A stretch of DNA of 64,000 bases. Source: Bacilli bacterium (GTDB lineage Bacteria > Bacillota_I > Bacilli_A > RF39 > UBA660). Location: positions 34,729-98,728 of the forward strand of contig JAGAWU010000028.1 of NCBI GenBank assembly GCA_017941235.1, given 5' to 3'. Position numbers and translations under genes: made by a program. The notes beneath the pieces were generated by a model. It did not search any database. It saw only the letters and a program-made list of their open reading frames with translations, and was not told the origin of the DNA. Below, piece by piece: positions 36,234 to 44,147 of this stretch (position 1 is the first letter of the stretch; each line of letters begins with the position of its first letter).

Positions 36234-36254
36234 TACCTTAGGTACTATTTTTTT
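36228..36254 (+). terminator. Terminator of the pilus/secretion cluster
   Basis: A 10-bp stem (36228-36237 with 36241-36250) with a 3-nt loop and a T-run. It overlaps the last codon of the preceding gene. Confidence 0.85.
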
Positions 36255-36278
36255 CATATATTACATAGAGGTGATAAA

Positions 36279-36554
36279 ATGGATATTGATTTTGAAAATA
36301 TTAATGGTAGAAAATTAATAGATATTAGAGATAGTTATAAATACTTAGAAAAACATATACCGGGTAGTATAAATATTGAAGAAAATAAAATATTATTAAT
36401 GCCAGAATACTATATTAATAGAAATGAGGAATATGTAATATATTGTGATAATGGATATAGAAGTATGAAAGTAAGCAATTTTTTAAACACACAAGGATAT
36501 AAAGTTTACAACTTAACAGGTGGAATAAATCTATATTTAAAAAATAATAGTTAA
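36279..36554 (+). CDS. Rhodanese-like sulfurtransferase domain protein
   Basis: A 91-residue single rhodanese domain. 'KLIDIRDSYKYLEKHIPGSI' is the usual start and the active-site loop is CDNGYRS with Cys56, which carries a persulfide in this family. Length is normal for a one-domain rhodanese. Substrate unknown. AGAGGTGA precedes the start. It may be transcribed by read-through or from a weak promoter in the 24-base gap after the cluster terminator. Confidence 0.88.
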   Translation: MDIDFENINGRKLIDIRDSYKYLEKHIPGSINIEENKILLMPEYYINRNEEYVIYCDNGYRSMKVSNFLNTQGYKVYNLTGGINLYLKNNS

Positions 36555-36558
36555 AAGA

Positions 36559-36589
36559 TTGACGAATTTATGTTCGTGTGTTATATAAT
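36559..36589 (+). promoter_or_regulatory. Promoter of the rmuC-like gene
   Basis: TTGACG (36559-36564), 17 bp, TATATA (36582-36587); an overlapping TATAAT sits 2 bp further on. GGAGG follows at 36597. Confidence 0.6.
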
Positions 36590-36608
36590 TATTATTGGAG
36601 GAATACTT

Positions 36609-37685
36609 ATGATAGAATATGTAATTATGTTTCTTTTAATAATAGTAATAGTATTATTAATAATTAGTATAACAAAAAATAAAAATAGTAAAATAAATGA
36701 TGCTAACATTACAGAGAGACTAGGAAGATTTGAAATTTCGGTAATGAAAGAGTTAGGAGAATTTAAAGATAATTTAAACAATAATCTAAAAGAAGATTTT
36801 AATGGATTAAATACAAATGTAGAAAAAAGATTATTACTAATAAATGAAAAAGTTAATGAGAGACTTGATCAAAATTTTGAAAAGACAAATAGAACATTCA
36901 ATAATGTAATTGAAAGATTAAGTAAAATAGATGAAGCACAAAAGAAAATAGAAAATCTTTCATATGATATAGTTTCACTAGAAAGCATATTGACAGATAA
37001 AAAGAGCAGAGGAATATTTGGAGAAGTTAACCTTCATCACATTCTAGCATCAATATTTGGTGATAAAAATGATAAAATATACAGAATGCAATGTACCCTA
37101 TCTACAGGAGTAATAGCAGATTCAGTTTTATTTGCACCAGAACCTTTAGGTACAATAGCAATAGATTCAAAATTCCCGCTTGAGAATTATCAAAATATGG
37201 TAGATAGTAATAATACAAAAGCAGAAAAGGCTTACTACGAAAAGATTTTTAAAAACGATGTAAAAAAACATATAGATGCAATAAGTAGCAAATATATAAT
37301 ACCAGGAGAAACTAGTGATAGCGCAATAATGTTTTTGCCAGCTGAAGCAATATTTGCTGAAATAAATGCATATCATCAAGATATAATAGATTATGCCTAC
37401 AGAAAAAAAGTGTGGATTACTAGTCCAACAACACTAATATCGACACTTACAGTTATAGAAATGATTATTAAGAATATAGAAAGAGATAAATATACAAAAA
37501 TAATACATGAAGAATTAAATAAACTTGGAATAGAATTTACTAGATACAAAGAAAGATGGGATAAACTATCAAGAAGTATTCAAACGGTTAATAAAGACGT
37601 AGAAAACTTTAATATAACAACAGATAAATTATCTAAAAAGTTTGAAGCTATTAATAGTGTAGAACTAAAAGAATTAGGAAAATAA
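36609..37685 (+). CDS. rmuC: RmuC family DNA recombination protein
   Basis: A 358-residue protein with an N-terminal membrane helix (3-23), a long coiled coil (about 40-125) and the RmuC nuclease-like domain ('RGIFGEVNLHHILASIFG', 'AIDSKFPLENYQNMV', 'FLPAEAIFAEI', 'VWITSPTTLISTL'). RmuC limits inversions between short repeats in E. coli and carries a PD-(D/E)XK-like fold. I start at ATG 36609, with GGAGGAATACTT before it; upstream in-frame codons lack a site. It appears monocistronic. Confidence 0.9.
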   Translation: MIEYVIMFLLIIVIVLLIISITKNKNSKINDANITERLGRFEISVMKELGEFKDNLNNNLKEDFNGLNTNVEKRLLLINEKVNERLDQNFEKTNRTFNNVIERLSKIDEAQKKIENLSYDIVSLESILTDKKSRGIFGEVNLHHILASIFGDKNDKIYRMQCTLSTGVIADSVLFAPEPLGTIAIDSKFPLENYQNMVDSNNTKAEKAYYEKIFKNDVKKHIDAISSKYIIPGETSDSAIMFLPAEAIFAEINAYHQDIIDYAYRKKVWITSPTTLISTLTVIEMIIKNIERDKYTKIIHEELNKLGIEFTRYKERWDKLSRSIQTVNKDVENFNITTDKLSKKFEAINSVELKELGK

Positions 37686-37772
37686 ATAATAATCCTGTAT
37701 AAAAAAGTATAAAATAATGAATAATATAAAAGTATTATACATAAAAATACTTTAGGAAAGGATTATAAAGAT

Positions 37773-38435
37773 ATGAACTATGCATATGACATATTATTAA
37801 ATTTTTTAGATGGTCCTAGAATATATGAATTTTTTGAATGGAAAAAACAAGATAAAATTAAAAATATTAATAGAATACCAGTATTCTTAGTAAACAAAAA
37901 GACTTTTATAGATATAGTAAATAATGATGTAGTAATAGAAAAAGATTTTTTGAACATTATAAAAAATAAAACAACTATTTTCAGTAGTGAATATAATAAA
38001 TATATAAAATATGCCTTTATTATTACAAACAAAGAAAAGTGTTATGGAATAAATCTCGATGATAAAGGAAATATAATAGGAAAAAGTTCGTTATTGTTAG
38101 ATGAAGAAGATGAAATATTAGAACTAAGTGATAATATGGAAGAAAAAGAAATTAAATATAAGTTAAAAAAATATAATCTTAAAACAAATAACATTTATAC
38201 AAGAACTGAAGAAAACAAAATAAGATTTATAACAAAAGAATTGGAAAAAGCTCATAATGAGAATAATGAAGAAAAGTTAAATTATATATATGATGAAGTA
38301 TTAAAAGATAGAAAAAAAAGTAATAATTATGAAGAACTAATCACCATTGTAAATGACAACAATAAAGAAGTAATTAAAAGACTATATTTTATATTAAAAT
38401 TATCATCAAATGTATATACAAAAAGAGGAATTTAA
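37773..38435 (+). CDS. DUF3603 family protein
   Basis: A 220-residue soluble protein. The opening 'YAYDILLNFLDG', 'IYEFFEWKKQDKIKNINRIP' and 'FLVNKKTFIDIV', then a 'YAFIITNKEKCYGINLDDKG' strand region, follow the pattern of DUF3603 proteins of Bacilli, whose function is not known. The C-terminal third is helical and charged. GGAAAGGA precedes the start. A weak hairpin (37729-37753) lies in its leader. It is followed by a clear terminator. Confidence 0.65.
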   Translation: MNYAYDILLNFLDGPRIYEFFEWKKQDKIKNINRIPVFLVNKKTFIDIVNNDVVIEKDFLNIIKNKTTIFSSEYNKYIKYAFIITNKEKCYGINLDDKGNIIGKSSLLLDEEDEILELSDNMEEKEIKYKLKKYNLKTNNIYTRTEENKIRFITKELEKAHNENNEEKLNYIYDEVLKDRKKSNNYEELITIVNDNNKEVIKRLYFILKLSSNVYTKRGI

Positions 38436-38466
38436 TATTTTTAAAATATATAAAAAACAAAAAATC

Positions 38467-38490
38467 AAAAAGAGTCAAAAACTCTTTTTT
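38467..38490 (+). terminator. Terminator after the DUF3603 gene
   Basis: A 9-bp stem (AAAAAGAGT at 38467-38475, ACTCTTTTT at 38481-38489) with loop CAAAA and a T-run. Confidence 0.8.
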
Positions 38491-38501
38491 TAATTTTTCA
38501 G

Positions 38502-38557
38502 ACAACCTACCACTTTAAAAACCTTTATTTTAAAAGGAAAAATAAAACATAGGTTGT
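38502..38557. other. Structured inverted-repeat element upstream of nrdD
   Basis: The 355-base gap 38436-38790 holds no supported gene. ACAACCTA (38502-38509) pairs perfectly with TAGGTTGT (38550-38557) and encloses a second hairpin (CCTTT 38522-38526 with AAAGG 38533-38537). It has no T-run, so it is not an ordinary terminator. It could be a leader RNA, a regulator site or a remnant of a small mobile element. Nothing clear is seen in 38560-38700 except A-rich sequence. Confidence 0.45.
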
Positions 38558-38705
38558 TTGAAAAATGTAAAAGTTAAGTAAAAAGAAAAACGATAAATAT
38601 CAAAAAATGTAAATTTGTCGTAAATCGAACAAAAAAGTTTTTATACAAAAATAGCATAAAATAAGGGTTTTGTAGAAATAGGTAAAAAAAGTATAAAAAA
38701 TACTA

Positions 38706-38734
38706 TTGCAAAAACATATTTATTGAACTAAAAT
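38706..38734 (+). promoter_or_regulatory. Promoter of the nrdD-nrdG unit
   Basis: TTGCAA (38706-38711), 17 bp, TAAAAT (38729-38734), 57 bp before the nrdD start. I saw no clear NrdR-box pair around it. Confidence 0.55.
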
Positions 38735-38790
38735 CAAAGTGTAAGGAGTATTACAAACTAGTGATATATACCTTAGACGCGGAGGTAAAT

Positions 38791-41079
38791 ATGAGTACGA
38801 CAATAAAGAAAAATCCTGATTTAAAGGTTGTGAAAAGAGATGGTAAAAAAGACTCTTTTCAAGGTGAAAAAATTGCAGTAGCAATTAAGAAAGGCTTTGA
38901 TGGTTTAGTTAGTGAAAATGAATATACTGTAGAAGACGCTAACAAAGTATATGAAGCAGTAATCAAAGAAATAGAAAAGGATTACAAAGAAGTAGAATTT
39001 ATTAAAATTGAAGATATTCAAGATTTAATTGAAAAAAAATTAGATGAGCTTGGATATTCAGATGTAAAAGAATCATTTTCTATATATAGAGAAAGAAGAA
39101 ATGAATCAAGAAAAATATTCAAAGCTAGATATCATAAACTTACAAAAGCAATTGAAGCATTAACATTAAAAGATGCAAAAGAAGAAGATGCAAAAAGAGA
39201 AAATGGAAATGTTGATGGAAATACAGCAATGGGAACAATGCTTCAATATGGATCAACACTTGCAAAAGAATTTGCAAAATCATACCAAATGCAAAATAGA
39301 TTTGCAGAGGCTCATGATAATGGATTAATTCATATTCATGATATGGATTTCTTACCAATGGGAACTACAACATGTTGTCAAATAGATCTAAATGAACTAT
39401 TTAAAGATGGATTCTCAACAGGACATGGTCATCTAAGATGTCCTAACGATATAATGAGTTATTCAGCTTTAGCAGCAATTGCAATTCAATCAAACCAAAA
39501 TGATCAACATGGTGGTCAAAGCCTTCCAGCATTTGATTATTTCATGGCACCTGGAGTATTAAAAACATTTAAAAAACAATTTAAACAAAGCTTATATGAT
39601 TATATGGAATTAGATGGTTTCCTAGGATTAGTAAAATTTGAGCATATAGCTAAACAAATCGATAAATTACAATCAATAGAGTTTGATATAGAAGATTTTG
39701 AAAATTATTATGAGGGAAGTGATGTTTTAGAAAAAATCTTCAGATTAGCATATAAAAAGTCACTTACAAAAACAGATCGTATAACATATCAAGCAATGGA
39801 AGCATTTATTCATAACTTAAACACAATGCATTCTAGAGCTGGTGCTCAAGTACCATTCTCATCTATAAACTTTGGTACTGATACATCAAGTGAAGGAAGA
39901 ATGGTTATGAGAAACTATCTTTTAGCTACAGATGCAGGACTTGGAAAAGGAGAAACTCCAATATTCCCAATTTCAATCTTTAAAGTAAAAGAAGGAATAA
40001 ATTATAACGAAGGTGAACCAAATTATGATTTATTTAAACTAGCTTGCAAAGTATCTGCAAAAAGATTATTCCCTAATTTCTCGTTTATAGATTCACCATA
40101 TAACTTACAATACTATAAACCAGGAGATTACAAAACAGAAGTAGCATATATGGGATGTCGTACTAGAGTTATGGCAAACGTAGCTAATCCTGATAAAGAA
40201 ATAGTTTCAGGAAGAGGAAACTTATCATTTACTTCAATTAATTTAGTTCGTCTAGGAATTAAATATGGTATTGTTTCAAATAAAAAAGCAGACATGGATG
40301 GATTCTATAAAGAATTAGATGAAACTATGGAACTAGTTAAAGATCAATTGCTTGAAAGATTTGAAATTCAATGTAGTAAAAAAGTTTATAACTTCCCATT
40401 CCTATTAGGACAAGGCGTATGGATTGATTCAAAAGGTTTGAAAAACAATTCAAGACTTCGTCCAGTATTAAAAAATGGAACATTAACATTTGGATTCATA
40501 GGACTTGCAGAAACTTTAAAAGCACTATGTGGAGCTCATCATGGTGAAAGTGAGAAAGCAAGAAAATTAGGATATGAAATTGTTAAACATATGAGAGATG
40601 TTGCAGATAAATATGCTGAAGAATATAAACTAAACTTCTCATTAATAGCAACACCAGCTGAAGGTTTAAGTGGAAGATTTACAAGTATAGATAAATCAAT
40701 ATATGGAATAATTCCAGGAGTAACAGATAGAAATTACTATACTAATTCATTCCATGTACCAGTTTATTATAATATTTCAATAGTAGATAAATTAAAAATA
40801 GAAGGACCATATCATGCATTAACAAATGGTGGTCATATAAGTTATATCGAATTAGATGGAGATACAGCTACAAACGTTGAAGCATTTGAGAAAATAGTTA
40901 GAGTAATGCATGACAACGGAATTGGTTATGGAGCAATTAACCATCCAGTAGATAGAGATCCAGTATGTGGTTATACAGGAGTAATTGGAGATGTATGTCC
41001 AGGATGTGGAAGACATGAAAACGAAGGTGTCTCAATTGAAAGAGTTCGAAACGCGAGTCTTACTTGCTGCGGTAGATAA
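38791..41079 (+). CDS. nrdD: Anaerobic ribonucleoside-triphosphate reductase, lacking the glycyl-radical tail
   Basis: A 762-residue class III ribonucleotide reductase. An ATP-cone (about 10-95; 'KVVKRDGKKDSFQGEKIAVA') is followed by the catalytic barrel with 'HIHDMDF', 'NTMHSRAGAQVPFSSINFGT' and 'YMGCRTRV'. The C-terminus has zinc-site cysteines ('DPVCGYTGVIGDVCPGCG') and ends in RVRNASLTCCGR. The expected RxxGY glycyl-radical motif is absent from this chain; it lies in the next gene. I start at ATG 38791 (GGAGGT 5 bases upstream) rather than GTG 38761. It makes deoxynucleotides without oxygen once activated by NrdG. Confidence 0.93.
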   Translation: MSTTIKKNPDLKVVKRDGKKDSFQGEKIAVAIKKGFDGLVSENEYTVEDANKVYEAVIKEIEKDYKEVEFIKIEDIQDLIEKKLDELGYSDVKESFSIYRERRNESRKIFKARYHKLTKAIEALTLKDAKEEDAKRENGNVDGNTAMGTMLQYGSTLAKEFAKSYQMQNRFAEAHDNGLIHIHDMDFLPMGTTTCCQIDLNELFKDGFSTGHGHLRCPNDIMSYSALAAIAIQSNQNDQHGGQSLPAFDYFMAPGVLKTFKKQFKQSLYDYMELDGFLGLVKFEHIAKQIDKLQSIEFDIEDFENYYEGSDVLEKIFRLAYKKSLTKTDRITYQAMEAFIHNLNTMHSRAGAQVPFSSINFGTDTSSEGRMVMRNYLLATDAGLGKGETPIFPISIFKVKEGINYNEGEPNYDLFKLACKVSAKRLFPNFSFIDSPYNLQYYKPGDYKTEVAYMGCRTRVMANVANPDKEIVSGRGNLSFTSINLVRLGIKYGIVSNKKADMDGFYKELDETMELVKDQLLERFEIQCSKKVYNFPFLLGQGVWIDSKGLKNNSRLRPVLKNGTLTFGFIGLAETLKALCGAHHGESEKARKLGYEIVKHMRDVADKYAEEYKLNFSLIATPAEGLSGRFTSIDKSIYGIIPGVTDRNYYTNSFHVPVYYNISIVDKLKIEGPYHALTNGGHISYIELDGDTATNVEAFEKIVRVMHDNGIGYGAINHPVDRDPVCGYTGVIGDVCPGCGRHENEGVSIERVRNASLTCCGR

Positions 41080-41108
41080 ATACAAAAAATAAAAGAAGGA
41101 GTATAATT

Positions 41109-41291
41109 ATGAAAAGTGAAGAAAGAAAAATCGGTGAGGGTGTAGGTTTTGAAAGAATTCGTCGTATAACAGGATATTTAGTTGGAACAGTAGATCGTTT
41201 CAATAATGGAAAAAAAGCAGAAGAGCATGATAGAGTAAAACATTCAACAGCAGGTCTTTGCCCAAAAGAAGAAAAGAAAGCAGAAAAATAA
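41109..41291 (+). CDS. Separate glycyl-radical domain of class III ribonucleotide reductase
   Basis: A 60-residue protein whose core 'GVGFERIRRITGYLVGTVD' and 'RFNNGKKAEEHDRVKH' is the C-terminal glycyl-radical region normally fused to NrdD. The radical would form on the Gly of RRITGYL. The part before it (IGEGVGFERIRR) parallels the end of the NrdD chain (ENEGVSIERVRN), so the sequence looks duplicated and divided. It has its own GAAGGAG site 8 bases before the ATG and lies in a different frame from nrdD, 29 bases after its stop and 1 base before nrdG. It resembles the YfiD/GrcA spare-part principle of pyruvate formate-lyase. Confidence 0.85.
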   Translation: MKSEERKIGEGVGFERIRRITGYLVGTVDRFNNGKKAEEHDRVKHSTAGLCPKEEKKAEK

Positions 41292-41292
41292 T

Positions 41293-41844
41293 ATGAAAAT
41301 CCGTCTAGCAAGCACATTACAACCAGATAGTATTGTTGACGGTGAAGGAATAAGAACAGTGATTTGGACTCAAGGCTGCCCTCATCACTGTCCTTTTTGT
41401 CATAATCCACAAACACATGATTTTAATGCTGGTGAACTTGTAGATATAGATGAAATAAAAAAAGAAATAAAAGCTTTAAAAGGGCAAGATGGAATAACTC
41501 TATCAGGTGGAGATCCAATGGCACAACCACTTGAATGCCTAGAATTAGCAAAATATGCTCATGAGCTAGGAATGAATGTTTGGTGCTATACAGGTTACTT
41601 ATACGAAGATGTATTAAAAAATAAAAAAATGAAAAGCCTTCTTGAAGAAGTAGATGTTCTAGTAGATGGAAAATTTAAAATAGAAGAGTTTAGCCTAGAT
41701 TTATATTATAAAGGTTCAAGAAATCAAAGAGTAATAGATGTAAAATCAAGTTTAGAACATGGTGAAGTAGTACTTATTGAAAAATATAAAGGAACAAAAA
41801 TATTTAAAAATATGTATAAAAAAGATGAAGGTATGTTTATATAA
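41293..41844 (+). CDS. nrdG: Anaerobic ribonucleotide reductase activating enzyme
   Basis: A 183-residue radical SAM activase. The iron-sulfur cluster motif CxxxCxxC is C29-C33-C36 in 'TQGCPHHCPFCHNPQT', and 'ITLSGGDPMAQP' is the SAM-binding GGE-like loop. It generates the glycyl radical on the reductase, here presumably on the separate 60-residue protein. It starts one base after that gene's stop, so the two are translationally coupled. Confidence 0.93.
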   Translation: MKIRLASTLQPDSIVDGEGIRTVIWTQGCPHHCPFCHNPQTHDFNAGELVDIDEIKKEIKALKGQDGITLSGGDPMAQPLECLELAKYAHELGMNVWCYTGYLYEDVLKNKKMKSLLEEVDVLVDGKFKIEEFSLDLYYKGSRNQRVIDVKSSLEHGEVVLIEKYKGTKIFKNMYKKDEGMFI

Positions 41845-41863
41845 AGAAATACTAGTAAATTAG

Positions 41864-41892
41864 TTGAAAAAACTATATTAAAGTGTTATAAT
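41864..41892 (+). promoter_or_regulatory. Promoter of the alpha-CTD-like gene
   Basis: TTGAAA (41864-41869), 17 bp, TATAAT (41887-41892). The predicted start site falls inside the following hairpin. Confidence 0.7.
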
Positions 41893-41919
41893 AAAGCCCA
41901 TGAAAGAGGGGCTTTTTTT
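41893..41919 (+). terminator. Terminator of the nrd unit overlapping the next gene's leader
   Basis: AAAGCCC (41893-41899) pairs with GGGCTTT (41909-41915), followed by more T. The right arm includes GAGGGG, the probable ribosome binding site of the next gene, and the hairpin directly follows that gene's -10 box. Confidence 0.65.
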
Positions 41920-41920
41920 A

Positions 41921-42754
41921 ATGAATATAGATTTATTAGATTTAATTGATAAACTACAGTTAGATCCAAAAACGATAAATGATTTAAATGCAAATAAAAT
42001 TTTTTATGTATATGAGCTTTTAACAATTGATCCAAAAACATCGTTTGCACAACTAAAAGCGATGAAACATTGTCTTACAAACTATCAAAGAAATTTAATA
42101 GAAGAAAAAGTACATTCAAACAATTTTAAATTTTTAGTTGAATGTTCAGAAAAAGAACAACAATCATACTATGATTATATAAATAGTATATTACAAGAAA
42201 AACATACAGAAGAAATAGAAAATATGGATTTAGATTGTTTAAACTTTCCACATAGAATAAGAAATTGTTTACTTAGAAGTGGATATGATACATTATTTAA
42301 AATAGCTAAAATGAGTATTTTAGATTTAAAACAAATTAGAAATTTAGGTACATCATCCATTGAATTAGTACTAAATAAACTCCATAGTTTAGGAATATAT
42401 CTACATGGAGAAGATATTTCTAAAATAAAAAAAATAACTACAGTAAAAACTACTATGGAAAACTTAGAAGAAAATAGTCTGTTTTTAATAGAACAAGCAA
42501 AAGAAAAAATTAAAAATAGAAAAAACAAAACAGAACTTTTAAGACTTATTAAAGATGTAAATAGAATAATTGAAATTTCTGACGCTAAAGAAAAAGAAAC
42601 AAAAAATGAATTAATATCCTATATATATATGATCTTAGATGTACTAAAAGATGACAGTAATAAAGAAAAAATTGAACAAGTAGAAAGCATTTTAAAAACA
42701 CTATATATAATAGATGTTGATGAAGATATTAAGATTTTAAAAAAAGAAAAATAA
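41921..42754 (+). CDS. Protein with stand-alone RNA polymerase alpha-CTD-like domain
   Basis: A 277-residue soluble protein. Residues 103-162 ('LNFPHRIRNCLLRSGYDTLF', 'DLKQIRNLGTSSIELVLNKL') follow the alpha subunit C-terminal domain closely: the RxxNCL helix and the NLGxxS helix-hairpin-helix. Residues 1-65 may form a second helix-hairpin unit, and the last 100 residues are helical. The rest of RpoA is absent. It could bind DNA or the polymerase as a regulator (inference). I start at ATG 41921, with GAGGGG upstream; ATG 41900 has no site. Confidence 0.75.
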   Translation: MNIDLLDLIDKLQLDPKTINDLNANKIFYVYELLTIDPKTSFAQLKAMKHCLTNYQRNLIEEKVHSNNFKFLVECSEKEQQSYYDYINSILQEKHTEEIENMDLDCLNFPHRIRNCLLRSGYDTLFKIAKMSILDLKQIRNLGTSSIELVLNKLHSLGIYLHGEDISKIKKITTVKTTMENLEENSLFLIEQAKEKIKNRKNKTELLRLIKDVNRIIEISDAKEKETKNELISYIYMILDVLKDDSNKEKIEQVESILKTLYIIDVDEDIKILKKEK

Positions 42755-42756
42755 GC

Positions 42757-42799
42757 AAAAATCTCTTATATATGTTATCATTATTATAAGAGATTTTTT
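42757..42799 (+). terminator. Terminator
   Basis: A 14-bp perfect stem (42757-42770 with 42785-42798) ending in T-run, after the alpha-CTD-like gene. Confidence 0.85.
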
Positions 42800-42811
42800 A
42801 GTGAGGTAATT

Positions 42812-44068
42812 ATGACCAGATTTAATAACTATATAAAGAAGAATTTAAATAAAATAATAAGTATATTTATAATATTAAGCCCTATACTTGATGTACTAGT
42901 TTCAATATCTATAAATGTATTCCATCATAATATAAATATAGGAATAATTTTTAGAATGTTTTTTATGTTATTTATATACTATACTTCAGTAATAATTTAT
43001 CATAAAAAGAAGAATTTAATATATATTTTTTTATGTATGATTTATCTAATAGTATATTTAATAGTACAATATGACAATACTATAATAGGAAACTTACATG
43101 GTTTTATGAGAACGTTTTATTTTCCTATTGTATTACTTGGATTTTATTCTATAAAAGATAAAATAAAAATAGATAATATAGTTTTGATTGTAACATTTTT
43201 AATGTACATATTATTAATATTTATACCAGTTGTAACACATACTGGATTTAATAGTTATAGTGTAGCAAAACTAGGAAGTACTGGTTGGTTTAATTCTACT
43301 AATGAAATTAGTGGAATCATAAGTATCCTAATGCCTATAATTACAGTATGGCTTCTTAGTAAAGAAAAAATAGGATTAAAATTTGTAATAGCAGTAATAT
43401 CATTATTTGTAATAAGTGAAGTAGGAACTAAAACACCAATATTAAGTCTTTTAATAGTTATTACTGCAAGTATTATATTCTTTATAGCAACATGTATTAA
43501 AGAAAAAAAATATAAAGTAATAATTGGATTATTAATAGTTTTAATGACTATAGGCATAGTAGGTAAAGTATTAATACCCAAAACAAATTTTTATAAAAAT
43601 ATAGTAATACATGCTAAATACTTAAAACTAGATAGCCCCAAGGATATATTTACAAACGAATATGTATTTGATCACTTTATTTTCAGCCAAAGAATAAGTT
43701 TCTTAGAAAAAACAGATAATAGATATGATAAAGTGAAAATATCAAAAAAATTATTTGGAATGGGATATATCAATAAAAATAATAAAAATTATAAAGAAAT
43801 AGAAATGGACTACTATGATATTTGGTATAATCATGGAATAATAGGGTTTATACTTTTCTTTAGTGTATACATATATGTTTTAGTTGATATATTTAAAAGA
43901 TTACCAAAAACACTAAATTATGAAAAATATATGGGATATGTATCATTATTTATAATACTAATACTATCTTTATTCTCAGGACATATTATTACAACACCAT
44001 CCGTTAGTTTATTTACTATAATAATATTAATTAATCTATGTAAAACAAAAAAATATACACAGGTTTAA
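42812..44068 (+). CDS. O-antigen ligase/polymerase-like membrane protein
   Basis: A 418-residue protein with about ten to eleven helices. 'GWFNSTNEISGIISILMPII' and 'EVGTKTPILSLLIV', with a large outer loop around residues 260-330 and a late 'NHGIIGFILFFSVYIYV' helix, are the pattern of the O-Ag ligase (Wzy/WaaL) family, which joins or transfers lipid-linked glycans at the outer membrane face. In a monoderm it probably handles a capsule or wall polymer. GTGAGGT precedes the start. It lies between two terminators and seems monocistronic. Confidence 0.78.
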   Translation: MTRFNNYIKKNLNKIISIFIILSPILDVLVSISINVFHHNINIGIIFRMFFMLFIYYTSVIIYHKKKNLIYIFLCMIYLIVYLIVQYDNTIIGNLHGFMRTFYFPIVLLGFYSIKDKIKIDNIVLIVTFLMYILLIFIPVVTHTGFNSYSVAKLGSTGWFNSTNEISGIISILMPIITVWLLSKEKIGLKFVIAVISLFVISEVGTKTPILSLLIVITASIIFFIATCIKEKKYKVIIGLLIVLMTIGIVGKVLIPKTNFYKNIVIHAKYLKLDSPKDIFTNEYVFDHFIFSQRISFLEKTDNRYDKVKISKKLFGMGYINKNNKNYKEIEMDYYDIWYNHGIIGFILFFSVYIYVLVDIFKRLPKTLNYEKYMGYVSLFIILILSLFSGHIITTPSVSLFTIIILINLCKTKKYTQV

Positions 44069-44094
44069 CACTATATTAAAAGATATAGTGTTTT
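44067..44094 (+). terminator. Terminator
   Basis: A 10-bp stem (AACACTATAT at 44067-44076, ATATAGTGTT at 44083-44092) followed by T, directly after the O-antigen-ligase-like gene. Confidence 0.8.
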
Positions 44095-44147
44095 ATTATT
44101 GCAAAAGAATATTAAAAATGCTATTTTTATACTAGGAGAGTGGAAAT

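Noticed and set aside
8569..36254. The cluster as an integrative conjugative element
   Set aside because: No relaxase, integrase, replication gene or flanking direct repeat was seen, and base composition does not visibly change at the borders.
38560..38790. NrdR boxes expected before nrdD
   Set aside because: I looked for paired ACAxTATAT-like palindromes near the promoter and saw none convincing.
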